DNA of 64,000 nt. It comes from Lachnospiraceae bacterium. GTDB taxonomy: Bacteria; Bacillota; Clostridia; Lachnospirales; Lachnospiraceae. Below the pieces are notes generated by a model. It saw only the letters and a program-made list of their open reading frames with translations, ran no database searches and was not told the DNA's origin. A program made the translations under genes and the position numbers. The stretch is taken from positions 62,001 to 126,000 of the forward strand of contig CABIZF010000006.1 of assembly GCA_902363135.1 (NCBI GenBank), written 5' to 3'. Positions 26,411 to 33,784 of the stretch are shown here, one piece after another. Position 1 is the first letter of the stretch. The number at the start of each line of letters is the position of its first letter.

Positions 26411-27133
26411 TCATTTTTGCACAATCTGTTTCGCTGTAATCTGCTCACGCAGCTCCCGCACATTCGACACGATTCGTTCACTCACCGCTCCATGCTCGAT
26501 CAGAAATTCTCTGGAGCGAAATCCCCAGCAGACCGGAATCACATCCATCCCTGCATTCGCAGCCGTCTCCAGATCGACATCCGAGTCTCCGACATACACC
26601 GCATGCTGTGCCTCTACACCAAGCTCCCTCAACGCCTGAAATACGGTATCCGGAGCCGGTTTTTTCCGGATCCCTTCGCGCTCACCGATCGCCACCGGAA
26701 TCATTCCCTCAAAGTAAATCCGATTCAGCTTTTTCACCGCAAAATCTGCTTTGTTTGAAACAATTGCAGTCTGATATCCGGCCTTTTTCAGCCAGTCAAG
26801 CAAGGAGGGTACGCCCGGATATGGCTCTGTCGCATCCATACAATGCTCACCATAATAAGTACAAAAATCCTGATAAATCTGCTCATACTGCGGATGCCCG
26901 GTGCCGCCCGGAATCGCGCGCTCGATCAGCTTACGGATGCCATTCCCGACAAATCTGCGCACTTCATCCTTTGTGTGCAGCGGCAAGTCATACAGCTGCA
27001 ACACTGCATTCAGGCTGTCTGCCAGATCCGTCAAGGTATCCAGCAGTGTCCCGTCCAGATCAAAAATAACTGCATCATAGCTTCTCTCTTCTGTATTCAT
27101 CTTTCTCGCTCTCCATTCATTTACCGAAACCAT
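26411..27133 (-). CDS. HAD-superfamily hydrolase, phosphoglycolate phosphatase-like
   Basis: 240 residues from the ATG at 27133, which has AGGAGG seven bases upstream; longer in-frame starts overlap the preceding gene and lack a site. HAD motif I is AVIFDLDGTLLD, motif II lies in TAIVSNKAD, and motifs III/IV in IRKKPAPD and VYVGDSDVDLETA. This is the Gph/PpaX type (subfamily IA) that hydrolyses small phosphoesters such as 2-phosphoglycolate, which is also produced during repair of oxidatively damaged DNA ends. It begins 1 base after the stop of the SOS-controlled membrane protein gene, so it probably shares that LexA-type promoter. Confidence 0.85.
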   Translation of the reverse strand: MVSVNEWRARKMNTEERSYDAVIFDLDGTLLDTLTDLADSLNAVLQLYDLPLHTKDEVRRFVGNGIRKLIERAIPGGTGHPQYEQIYQDFCTYYGEHCMDATEPYPGVPSLLDWLKKAGYQTAIVSNKADFAVKKLNRIYFEGMIPVAIGEREGIRKKPAPDTVFQALRELGVEAQHAVYVGDSDVDLETAANAGMDVIPVCWGFRSREFLIEHGAVSERIVSNVRELREQITAKQIVQK

Positions 27134-27134
27134 A

Positions 27135-27530
27135 TCAGCGCCTCCTTCCGGATCTGTCATATGGCTCAGCCTGTAATCGGATATCAGTATACACGCTCTG
27201 ACCAAAAATGGAAAGCAAAAGTTCCAGAAATGCACCTGTCAGAATCGACAGAGACGCCCACAGAACCGCTACTGAAAATACCGGAATAAATGAAAAAGAA
27301 AGCCGCAGGCCGAGAAAAATCAGGCAGGTCTCCAGCAATCCAAGCAATGCACTGACCACTACCCCCATACCGGTCAGCTCTGTTGCCATACCACAATCGC
27401 CATTTTGCTCTTTTCCGCCTGCGATCACGGTAAAATGCCTTTTCCTGTCTTCTGCCAAAATCAGCTCAGCAGCTGCCGCCGTATTCCCATATACCGCATA
27501 TGTCCGCATACTTTTCTTCTTTTCCTTCAT
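27135..27530 (-). CDS. Unrecognised two-helix membrane protein under an SOS-type promoter
   Basis: 131 residues from the ATG at 27530 (GAGGG site before it). I do not recognise a family. Visible features: basic N-terminus (MKEKKKSMR), a hydrophilic first 50 residues, two hydrophobic segments at about 54-76 and 80-109 (VVVSALLGLLETCLIFLGL; a Phe/Leu-rich second one), then a short basic tail ending GRRR. The upstream region carries three or four LexA-type boxes around a good promoter, and the HAD phosphatase gene follows directly. Small SOS-induced membrane proteins in Gram-positives include division inhibitors (YneA type); that role is only a suggestion, as no LysM or other diagnostic motif is present. 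Confidence 0.7.
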   Translation of the reverse strand: MKEKKKSMRTYAVYGNTAAAAELILAEDRKRHFTVIAGGKEQNGDCGMATELTGMGVVVSALLGLLETCLIFLGLRLSFSFIPVFSVAVLWASLSILTGAFLELLLSIFGQSVYTDIRLQAEPYDRSGRRR

Positions 27531-27569
27531 CACAATTCCCTCTTTTGCCTCTTCCCAATACCTTTGAAT

Positions 27570-27662
27570 CGAACATTTGTTTTCCCGTATTATAGCATGC
27601 GAACATATGTTTTGCAATAGAGAAATCGAACATACTTTCGATTATTATCGAGAATATGTCCG
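27570..27662 (-). promoter_or_regulatory. SOS-type promoter with three to four LexA boxes
   Basis: On the minus strand a promoter TTGCAA (27612-27617), 17-base spacer, TATAAT (27589-27594) drives the gene at 27530. Matches to CGAACATATGTTCG on the plus strand: 27570-27583 (11/14, over the start of transcription), 27600-27613 (12/14, between -35 and -10), 27627-27640 (12/14, upstream) and a weaker one at 27649-27662 (11/14). Box III and IV also form an inverted repeat. Tight LexA repression is predicted. No lexA or recA lies in the window. Confidence 0.8.
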
Positions 27663-27701
27663 ATTTCTCATTACCTATCCCAAAAATATTTTATTCACTG
27701 C

Positions 27702-28076
27702 TTATTCTGCCGCAGCAATCACTTCCACCTCTACCAGAACATTCTTCGGCAGCTGCTTTACAGCAACGCAGGAACGGGCCGGCTTGCCGGTAAAATATTT
27801 TTCATAAACACTATTGAATGCCGCAAAATCTGCCATCTCCGCAAGGAAGCAGGTCGTCTTGACTACATTTTCAAAACCGACTCCGGCCTCTTTCAGAATC
27901 GCTCCGACATTTTTCATCACCTGCTCGGCCTGAGCCTCAATTGTCGTACCTTCCACCTCTCCGGTCGCCGGATTCAACGGAATCTGACCTGATGCAAATA
28001 CAAAACCATTTACAACCTTCGCCTGAGAATACGGACCGATCGCTGCCGGCGCGTTAGATGTCTGAATTGTTTTCAT
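27702..28076 (-). CDS. ridA: RidA family reactive enamine/imine deaminase
   Basis: 124 residues from the ATG at 28076, preceded by AGGAGGAGACAGTC. Family signature residues are clear: IGPYSQAK, FASGQIPLNP, and the active-site Arg in KPARSCVAVKQLPKN with the following EVEVIA end. RidA hydrolyses reactive 2-aminoacrylate and related imines released by PLP enzymes; it is a cytoplasmic trimer. Lies just upstream of the SOS promoter without an obvious terminator, so some read-through into the SOS gene is possible. Confidence 0.93.
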   Translation of the reverse strand: MKTIQTSNAPAAIGPYSQAKVVNGFVFASGQIPLNPATGEVEGTTIEAQAEQVMKNVGAILKEAGVGFENVVKTTCFLAEMADFAAFNSVYEKYFTGKPARSCVAVKQLPKNVLVEVEVIAAAE

Positions 28077-28304
28077 GACTGTCTCCTCCTGTTTGTGTAA
28101 TTTCATTTCCATCGATAATGATAGCGCCGAAGAGTGCGCACGTCAATCTATATTTTGCCTGTACACCGGAATCACATTTAAATCCGCTTATTCTTTTTCC
28201 GGCAGGTTGCGTTTTCCGCCGAAGCGCTCCATATGAATCCTGCCAAACGATACCGGCACGACATGCGGATATGTATGCTCACGAATATTTATTTCAGCGC
28301 ACAC

Positions 28305-28342
28305 GAAAAAACCGAAAGCCTTTATTCAAAAGCCTTCGGTTC
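28305..28342 (-). terminator. Intrinsic terminator of tRNA-Arg
   Basis: On the minus strand AACCGAAGGCTTTtgaataAAAGCCTTTCGGTT-type pairing is followed by TTTTTTCG, 10 bases after the tRNA 3' end. Confidence 0.85.
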
Positions 28343-28351
28343 TCTCATCAG

Positions 28352-28425
28352 CGTGCGTTAGAGGATTCGAACCCCCGACCTTTTGGTCCGTAGCCAAACG
28401 CTCTATCCAGCTGAGCTAAACGCAC
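28352..28425 (-). tRNA. tRNA-Arg (anticodon ACG)
   Basis: 74-nt cloverleaf. Acceptor arms GTGCGTT and AACGCAC with discriminator G, D arm GCTC...GAGC, anticodon stem TTTGG/CCAAA enclosing the loop CTACGGA (anticodon ACG, normally edited to ICG), T arm GGGGGTTCGAATCCTCT. CCA is not encoded. Flanked by a strong promoter and a terminator. Confidence 0.96.
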
Positions 28426-28475
28426 ATGTCTTTATTTTGTTTTCGTATTTCTTTGTGTCCCTCAGAACAATATTG

Positions 28476-28504
28476 ATTATATTGCAGGTTCTTACTTTTG
28501 TCAA
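28476..28504 (-). promoter_or_regulatory. Promoter of tRNA-Arg
   Basis: Consensus on the minus strand: TTGACA (28499-28504), 17-base spacer, TATAAT (28476-28481), about 50 bases before the tRNA. Confidence 0.85.
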
Positions 28505-28573
28505 CAACTTTTTTCAAATTTTTTTAATTTTTTTTATTTTTCAAAAAGTATGCGTTTTTTAAACATTTTACAG

Positions 28574-28622
28574 CAGCTCATCAAACCCTGCTGCGGTCTC
28601 CGCAACAGGGTTTGATGAGCTG
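28574..28622. terminator. Very stable perfect hairpin after the zinc-ribbon gene
   Basis: CAGCTCATCAAACCCTG and its exact complement (28574-28590, 28606-28622) form a 17-bp stem, extended by an inner TGCGG/CCGCA stem with a TCT loop. It is 59 bases after the stop at 28681. No T-run follows on either strand, so it may be an mRNA-stabilising end or a repeat rather than a terminator. Confidence 0.55.
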
Positions 28623-28680
28623 CCGGGTAAGCCACTGTATATCCGGCTACTGACTCGTTGTTCCAGAAGCCAGATACTTC

Positions 28681-28950
28681 TCAGATCCAGTTAAAATCTC
28701 CGCCTGTCACTGCAAGGCTCAGAAGCGCATCCATCTGCTCGACTTCCTCTTCGCCCTCGATCTTCTCCTTCAGCTCCGCTGTCTCCAGAAGATCCTCCAG
28801 TGATTCATCCGGACCGATCTCATAGTCGATCTCTGCCTCACACTCCGGACATGGGATTTTGTTCTTTACTTCCAGAGACAAAAACCGGTTTCCACATTTC
28901 TTACACTCATAATATCCGCACACCTTTGTGCCGTCTGGTACATAGTACAT
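28681..28950 (-). CDS. Small zinc-ribbon protein
   Basis: 89 residues. Two CxxC pairs (YECKKCGN and PCPECE, residues about 15-37) form a rubredoxin-like zinc ribbon; the rest is acidic (EGEEEVEQMD) and ends FNWI. A clear site (GGAAAGGAAAGTT before ATG) and coding-like composition support translation. Such proteins are common in Lachnospiraceae but have no assigned function. It follows the nuclease gene by 113 bases on the same strand. Confidence 0.7.
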   Translation of the reverse strand: MYYVPDGTKVCGYYECKKCGNRFLSLEVKNKIPCPECEAEIDYEIGPDESLEDLLETAELKEKIEGEEEVEQMDALLSLAVTGGDFNWI

Positions 28951-29063
28951 AACTTTCCTTTCCGACCGTCCTTTTATTTTTCATCCGGCTCGTTGCCGCT
29001 CTCTTGCACTTATCATAAACGCCATCGTCAAAAAATACAATCTTTTTTTGATGGTCCTTGCTG

Positions 29064-30032
29064 TCACTCTGCCCAGCTGTCCCCGGTCGCATAGTCAATA
29101 CCGATTCCCGGCTGCACATTGTAGCAGAACACATGGAAGGAAATACTCTCCCCCTGATCTTCGACCGACTCAGCTTCCATCTCCACGCCGGATGCGACCA
29201 GATTATTACCATCAAAGACCGGTGTGATTCGATACAGCACATGGTTGCCGGTCTCATGTATGTAGTCCGCCACCATATTCTCAAATGGAAGCATTCCGTC
29301 CACATTCAGGTAGCGGGTGCCGGTGATCAGATTCTTTTTATTAGCATTTTCTGCCGTCAGCTGATAGCCGATCAGATGACAGCGATTATAAAGATATTTT
29401 CCGTCCACGCTGTCATATTTTGCCGTATGCCAACCGGTAGGCTTCACCTGTCCGATGCTGCTTCGCGGCCCTGTCGGCATCAAATCCTGCCCAACATTCG
29501 CATAGGCTGCTCCGCATCGTCCGAGCGAATCGAGTTCGCTGTATGTCTCAAACGAATCCGCCGTAAAATCCGACTTTGAAAAATCCGGTTCATTTCCATT
29601 GATCTCCACATAAGGGCTTCCGGAGTATTCCGGAATCTCAGAAAGTGAAACATTCTTTCCGGATGTGCCAAATGAGGGAACATCAAACGATGGCAGTTCC
29701 AGATCACACTCCCGGTACCCAAACAGTGCCAGAAGCAGCACAATCAATAGTCCAATCCATGACTGTCCTTTTTTCCATCTGTTCTTCTTTCTGCGCTTTT
29801 TACTCATTTGTGTACGGTTTCCTCCTGTCTGATGTGCACGGCTGTTTGCCGCCCCATTATTTCCGGTCTGTCTGGCACGGCCACTTGCCTGCCCGCCTCC
29901 GCTTGGCTGCCGAACGTTCTTACTCATTTGTCGATTGCTTCTACTTTGCTGGCAGTGAGTTTCCCTCACCTGTCTGCCTTTTACATTCGACTGCCTCGCA
30001 CTTTTGCCCGCCGTTTTGTTACCGCTGCCCAT
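29064..30032 (-). CDS. Membrane-anchored DNA/RNA non-specific endonuclease
   Basis: 322 residues. The first 90 residues are basic and rich in Gln/Ser/Asn/Arg, then a single helix (WIGLLIVLLLALFGY, about 96-112) precedes an extracellular beta-beta-alpha-metal nuclease domain. Motif YNRCHLIGYQL carries the catalytic His (the family core is DRGH; NRxH variants are usual in Firmicutes) and is followed by ENANKKNLITGTRYLN with the metal-binding Asn. Related to DNA-entry and secreted streptococcal nucleases; likely degrades extracellular DNA or works in uptake. The start overlaps the upstream gene by 14 bases, implying coupled translation; a later start near MSKKRRKK is possible. Confidence 0.85.
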   Translation of the reverse strand: MGSGNKTAGKSARQSNVKGRQVRETHCQQSRSNRQMSKNVRQPSGGGQASGRARQTGNNGAANSRAHQTGGNRTQMSKKRRKKNRWKKGQSWIGLLIVLLLALFGYRECDLELPSFDVPSFGTSGKNVSLSEIPEYSGSPYVEINGNEPDFSKSDFTADSFETYSELDSLGRCGAAYANVGQDLMPTGPRSSIGQVKPTGWHTAKYDSVDGKYLYNRCHLIGYQLTAENANKKNLITGTRYLNVDGMLPFENMVADYIHETGNHVLYRITPVFDGNNLVASGVEMEAESVEDQGESISFHVFCYNVQPGIGIDYATGDSWAE

Positions 30033-30471
30033 CGGTCTGCCCTTCCTGCCCTCTCACAGGCACATTTCGTCTGTATACCGTCCGCGTAATCTTCTCATGC
30101 GACTTCCCGGCAAACTCTGTCTCTTCCATCACATTCCAGCCCTTCAGCGGCAGATCCAGCTTCACATCCGACGGATAGCGCCGGTTCCACCGATAACAGA
30201 TCACTTCCTGAATCTGCGCCTCATACGGCAAAAGCGGCTGATTCTCCACAAAGCAGAAATCATCCTTTCCCGCCTCTTCCAGAAAGCTATCCGAAATATG
30301 AATCCGCGCATCTTCCGCATCCGCAAACTGCCTCGCTGAATACGCATTCATCCAAAGCATCCGCTCTCCCAGCCGCTCCAGCACATCCGCCCGCAGCTTT
30401 ACATCCTGACTCTGCCTGCGGTCGTGAAACAACATACCGTTGTCATCGTCTAAACAAATAATGATATGCAT
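30019..30471 (-). CDS. Conserved hypothetical protein coupled to the nuclease
   Basis: 150 residues from the ATG at 30471 (AAAGGAGAAATT site). Begins MHIIICLDDDNGMLFHDRRQ, has a Trp-rich middle (LWMNAYSARQF) and ends with a basic tail. No signal peptide or membrane segment, so it is probably cytoplasmic. I recall similar proteins next to DNA/RNA non-specific endonucleases in Lachnospiraceae, sometimes mislabelled as ribonuclease Z; no metallo-beta-lactamase motif is present here. The 14-base overlap with the nuclease gene suggests the two products work together, perhaps as an immunity or folding partner, but this is a guess. Confidence 0.65.
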   Translation of the reverse strand: MHIIICLDDDNGMLFHDRRQSQDVKLRADVLERLGERMLWMNAYSARQFADAEDARIHISDSFLEEAGKDDFCFVENQPLLPYEAQIQEVICYRWNRRYPSDVKLDLPLKGWNVMEETEFAGKSHEKITRTVYRRNVPVRGQEGQTDGQR

Positions 30472-30506
30472 AATTTCTCCTTTCTGACTCAGCTCAAACA
30501 AATATT

Positions 30507-30553
30507 CTGCTTATTGCTCTGCGCAACAAAAGCCGGCTCCTTGCCTGATTCGG
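30507..30553. repeat. Degenerate family-2 repeat
   Basis: ctgcttattgctctgcgcaa followed by ccttgcctgattcggtta matches the right half of the repeat at 2534-2600. As there, the terminal GGTTA contributes the stop codon of the adjacent minus-strand reading frame. Confidence 0.5.
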
Positions 30554-30745
30554 TTAAATTAACATCGTCATGTAGACAGGAAGAAACAGAATTCCGCTCT
30601 CCTGCTTTAAATCCTTCGTATAAATAATATACCGGTCTTCCATTTTAAGCTGATACTTTTTCACCAGATAATCAAACGATTTGTGCGATATATAGCCAGA
30701 TGATTTTACTTCGATCGGACAAATTTTCTTCCTTTCGCTCCCGCT
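30554..30745 (-). pseudogene. C-terminal remnant of a DUF4143-type AAA ATPase
   Basis: On the minus strand about 58 codons read KKICPIEVKSSGY, SHKSFDYLVKKY, DRYIIYTKDL and LFLPVYMTMLI before a TAA at 30554-30556. This is the characteristic C-terminus of the ATPase family with a PD-(D/E)XK-like end (IEVKSS). The frame breaks near 30745 (a TAG appears before the preceding AFLDRAGAKG-like segment), and the ATPase domain is absent, so it is a decayed fragment. Confidence 0.7.
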
Positions 30746-30828
30746 CTATCCAAAAAAGCAACCCGGTAAACACTGCTGTGTAAACGAATTGCTTTTATTC
30801 TATCACGAAATTCAAAAATGTTTGAACC

Positions 30829-31085
30829 TTACTCTTCCAGTTTTCTGATAATATATTCGTTCATTTGATCATAAGAGTTCTAATTTTCTTCCCTTACATT
30901 GATCTTTCCCCTTGTACAATTTCCAAGACAGAACTTACTGTTCTTCTCAATATTTTCAATCCACACCAGCTTAACTACCTGTTTATCTTTTTTCTCTGTA
31001 TAACAAATTTTTATCCATTCATCATCTGCATCTATAATCTTGCAGGATAATTCAGTTTTTCCTGCAAAACTAAAAAGCTTCCTCC
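30829..31085 (-). pseudogene. Scrambled remnants of a small conserved protein gene
   Basis: Two pieces of what looks like one roughly 65-residue protein occur in reversed order. The body (31085 to 30880) reads LFSFAGKTELSCKIIDADDE and WIKICYTEKKDKQVVKLVWIENIEK before degenerating to a TAG at 30880-30882. Downstream, 30864 to 30829 reads MNEYIIRKLEE then TAA, which I recall as the usual N-terminus of such proteins (possibly the DUF6897 family; from memory). The body has no start codon of its own and abuts a repeat. The stretch is A/T-rich compared with neighbours. Confidence 0.5.
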
Positions 31086-31112
31086 ACTACCCACCGCTTA
31101 GTGCTCCGCGCC
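31083..31112. repeat. Degenerate family-2 repeat (left half)
   Basis: ctacccaccgcttagtgctccgcgc resembles the left half of the repeat at 47991-48039 (ccccacttagtgctccgcgc). It interrupts the remnant gene. Confidence 0.4.
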
Positions 31113-31170
31113 ACTGACCGGTAATCGCGACAGCTTTACGGCAGGATCTGACAAACCTATGGCTGCCGTC

Positions 31171-32571
31171 TCACCGCCACACCACCGACACCACCGGATT
31201 CTTTTTCTTTGCAGAGCTTACGATAAATCCGACGCTCGTATCTTTTCCTTTCGAAGCGATTTTTTTATTCCATGCGACCGGGCGGATCGTGACATAGTTC
31301 TTTTTGAATGTAAAGCCGCCGTTCCACTTGTCGCTCTTCTTGATGGAATATTTGAATTTGACCCGCAGCTTCCAACTGGAAATGTTGTATTTACTTTTGT
31401 TTCGGATCGTGACCCGGTACAGCGTGTAGTAGCGCTTGCCCTTTTTCCAGCTGCCGTCCTTTTTCACCGATACCGTACAGTATTTTTTCGAGGCTTTGAC
31501 AGATTTCGCTTTAGAAGATGTGCCGGATGCCGCTCCACTTGAACTGCTTCCATTTGATGTTCCGCCTGTGCCGCCGGAGAGTTTTCCCTTCATCTGCCTT
31601 ACAACATAGGTTCCGGACTCGGAAAGATCGGAAGCTGACCATCCGGATGTCTTTTTGCAGCTGCTCTTCAGAAGCGAACTGGACTCATTTTTATTTGACA
31701 GATTCCACGCCATATAGCTGATCCCGTAACGATTCAGCAGCGTGAACCATTTGTCGGCTTCCGTCTGATTGACGCTTCCATTGCCGGAGGCCTCACAGAC
31801 ACCATACTCGCTGACGAAGACCGGAAGCCCCGCCCTGACCGCCGCCTCCAGCTTCTTTCGGTATGTGTCCTTGTGCGTCGCCGCATAAAAATGGAAGGTA
31901 TACATCAGATTCTGATAGCCCGTGATCGGATTCTTTGCCGCAATATCTGCATCCTGGCTCCAGGTCGGTGTCCCGATCAGGATGATGGCGTTCGCATCAA
32001 TGGCACGGATCTCTTTGATCACAGCCTCCGCATAAGACTTCACCTGCGTCCATGAGGTACCGCCATTCGGCTCGTTGCAGATCTCGTAGAGAACGTTTGA
32101 CTGGTTCTTGTATTTTTCGGCCATTTCCCTGAAAAATGCGATCGCTTCATTTTTGTGCTTATTCGGATTCTGGTCGGAGAGCACATGCCAGTCGATGATC
32201 ACATACATGCCCAGATCAGTCGCCGCCCGGACACCCTCCTGTATCTTCTCCTTCAGCTGACTTTTGCTGCCATTGCTGCAATAGCCGCCATACTCTTCTG
32301 TGTACAGCGCGAGCCGTACTGCATTAGCACCCCAGTCGTCTCGAAGGCTCTTAAATGCTTCCTTATTAATATACTCCGGAAACCACGCGAGACCATGCGT
32401 GCTCACACCCTTCAGCTGAACCGCCCTTCCGTTCGCATCCACAAGACTGTTCCCGCTGACCGAGAGCGCCCCGTGCTCCGATACCGGCGTCGCACTGACC
32501 GGTACTGAGAATAAAAGCACAAACATCAATACAAGGAGCATCCACAAGCCTGATCGATCTCTTTTCCCCAT
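31171..32571 (-). CDS. Secreted GH5 endoglucanase with CBM2-like C-terminal domain
   Basis: 466 residues. Signal peptide (1 to about 28, ending VSATPVS), GH5 catalytic domain (about 30-330) with acid/base E167 in EICNEPNG and nucleophile E255 in FVSEYG, plus H59/R86-type family residues (STHG, RLALYTEEYGG). A Ser/Gly linker leads to a beta-rich C-terminal domain (about 365-466) with NISSWKLRVKF, WNGGF and WNKKI that resembles CBM2. It should cut cellulose or mixed-linkage beta-glucan outside the cell; the GH94 cellobiose phosphorylase at 54 kb would use the products. Monocistronic by appearance. Confidence 0.9.
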   Translation of the reverse strand: MGKRDRSGLWMLLVLMFVLLFSVPVSATPVSEHGALSVSGNSLVDANGRAVQLKGVSTHGLAWFPEYINKEAFKSLRDDWGANAVRLALYTEEYGGYCSNGSKSQLKEKIQEGVRAATDLGMYVIIDWHVLSDQNPNKHKNEAIAFFREMAEKYKNQSNVLYEICNEPNGGTSWTQVKSYAEAVIKEIRAIDANAIILIGTPTWSQDADIAAKNPITGYQNLMYTFHFYAATHKDTYRKKLEAAVRAGLPVFVSEYGVCEASGNGSVNQTEADKWFTLLNRYGISYMAWNLSNKNESSSLLKSSCKKTSGWSASDLSESGTYVVRQMKGKLSGGTGGTSNGSSSSGAASGTSSKAKSVKASKKYCTVSVKKDGSWKKGKRYYTLYRVTIRNKSKYNISSWKLRVKFKYSIKKSDKWNGGFTFKKNYVTIRPVAWNKKIASKGKDTSVGFIVSSAKKKNPVVSVVWR

Positions 32572-32647
32572 TTTTCCGCCCTCTCTTCTATCATACCTTC
32601 CCTTTTGTTATATCCTTGTCAAAGCCGGTTCCTTGCCTGATTCGGGT

Positions 32648-32712
32648 CAAGCGGATATTCGCAATCCATCCCTGCAGCTCTGCTGACAGGGCCTAGCTTC
32701 GCTACTTGCTCA
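32648..32712. repeat. Family-3 repeat, long form (pair with 34764)
   Basis: Contains AAGCGGATATTCGCAATCC and a 47-base stretch from 32664 to 32710 identical to one at 34780-34826, including the small hairpin CCCTG...CAGGG. It abuts the corA stop codon. Confidence 0.75.
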
Positions 32713-33711
32713 TTACAGAATCTTCCTCTTCTTGAAAATAAAAATAATAATGGCAACTACCACCAGGCTCAGTCCGATGACAAATGGATAGCCGTGTGTC
32801 AGCTCAGGCATATTTTCAAAATTCATCCCGTACCAGCCGGTAATCAAAGTCAGTGGAAAGAAAATTGTGGAAATGATGGTCAGAAACTCCATGTTGGCAT
32901 TCTGATGCTCCGCCACTTTTCCCTGATAAGTATCCCGCACCTGCCCGATATAATCCAGTAAGTACATGGTACGGCCTCTCAGCCGGTCTGCCCGGTCAGA
33001 AATCGTGCCAAAATAAGCCAGATTTTTGCCGGAAAAGAAATTATTTTCATTTTCTTCCAGCTGCTTGCCAAAGTCGTGCAGCTCGTCATAATACTCTCTT
33101 AAAATCAAAAGCTCCTTCCGAAGGATTGCGATCTCGGAGGTAACTCCCTCCAGTTCACCTCCCGTGACCCGCTCCTCCAGATTCATAATGCGCTTCTCAT
33201 ATCGCCCGAGATTGTCCAGATCCTGATCCATAAATTTGATGCAAAAATTATACAGAAAACGTTCACGGCTCTCACCCGGTCTTGTCCGGCTTGCAATAAT
33301 CCGCTTGATTACCTTTACCGCAAATTCTTCGTCATCAATGATTACGATGTTCTTACGGTTCGCGAAAAAATACATCCGCATCTTTTCACCGATCACAGCA
33401 TTCAGCTTTGGAATGTGAAGGTTTCCGCAAATACATTTCTGCTGTGACTCCACCTTACAGAATTCAATATCTTCCAGATCGATATCTCCTTCATATGAAA
33501 CTCCCGCAATTTCCAGTGCCTGCAAAGCGGTATCTGAAGTCGAGACAAACACTGCACGGAGATCCTTTTTCTGTTTCTGTTCGATCGCATTTTCCGGATT
33601 CATCTGTTTTTCCAGCTTCTTTTTCTCTTTTGCTTCCGCTTTCAGCGCAAGATATTCATCAACGGATGATTTCATGATTGCCTTTTTCAGAATATATACT
33701 TTAATTGCCAT
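32713..33711 (-). CDS. corA: CorA-family divalent cation (Mg2+) transporter
   Basis: 332 residues. Large cytoplasmic alpha/beta-helical domain (about 1-265) and two C-terminal membrane helices (about 272-292 and 310-327). The family signature GMN is at 295-297 in YGMNFENMPEL, in the loop between the helices; the tail is basic (KKRKIL). Imports Mg2+ (or Co2+/Ni2+) as a pentamer. It is framed by a pair of long family-3 repeats together with the ldh-like gene. Confidence 0.93.
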   Translation of the reverse strand: MAIKVYILKKAIMKSSVDEYLALKAEAKEKKKLEKQMNPENAIEQKQKKDLRAVFVSTSDTALQALEIAGVSYEGDIDLEDIEFCKVESQQKCICGNLHIPKLNAVIGEKMRMYFFANRKNIVIIDDEEFAVKVIKRIIASRTRPGESRERFLYNFCIKFMDQDLDNLGRYEKRIMNLEERVTGGELEGVTSEIAILRKELLILREYYDELHDFGKQLEENENNFFSGKNLAYFGTISDRADRLRGRTMYLLDYIGQVRDTYQGKVAEHQNANMEFLTIISTIFFPLTLITGWYGMNFENMPELTHGYPFVIGLSLVVVAIIIFIFKKRKIL

Positions 33712-33784
33712 TCTTTATATTCCCCTCTTGCCGGATATCTCTTTCAGGCGCCCGCAAAACGCCGCAATCTGCACAGATTCCGCA

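Noticed and set aside
27531..27617. Longer start for the SOS-controlled protein (ATG at 27617)
   Set aside because: That ATG lies inside a LexA box upstream of the -10, so it cannot be in the predicted transcript; the ATG at 27530 has its own site.
30865..31050. Plus-strand frame of 60 codons in the remnant region
   Set aside because: The minus strand of the same stretch reads a recognisable conserved-protein fragment; the plus frame has no ribosome binding site.
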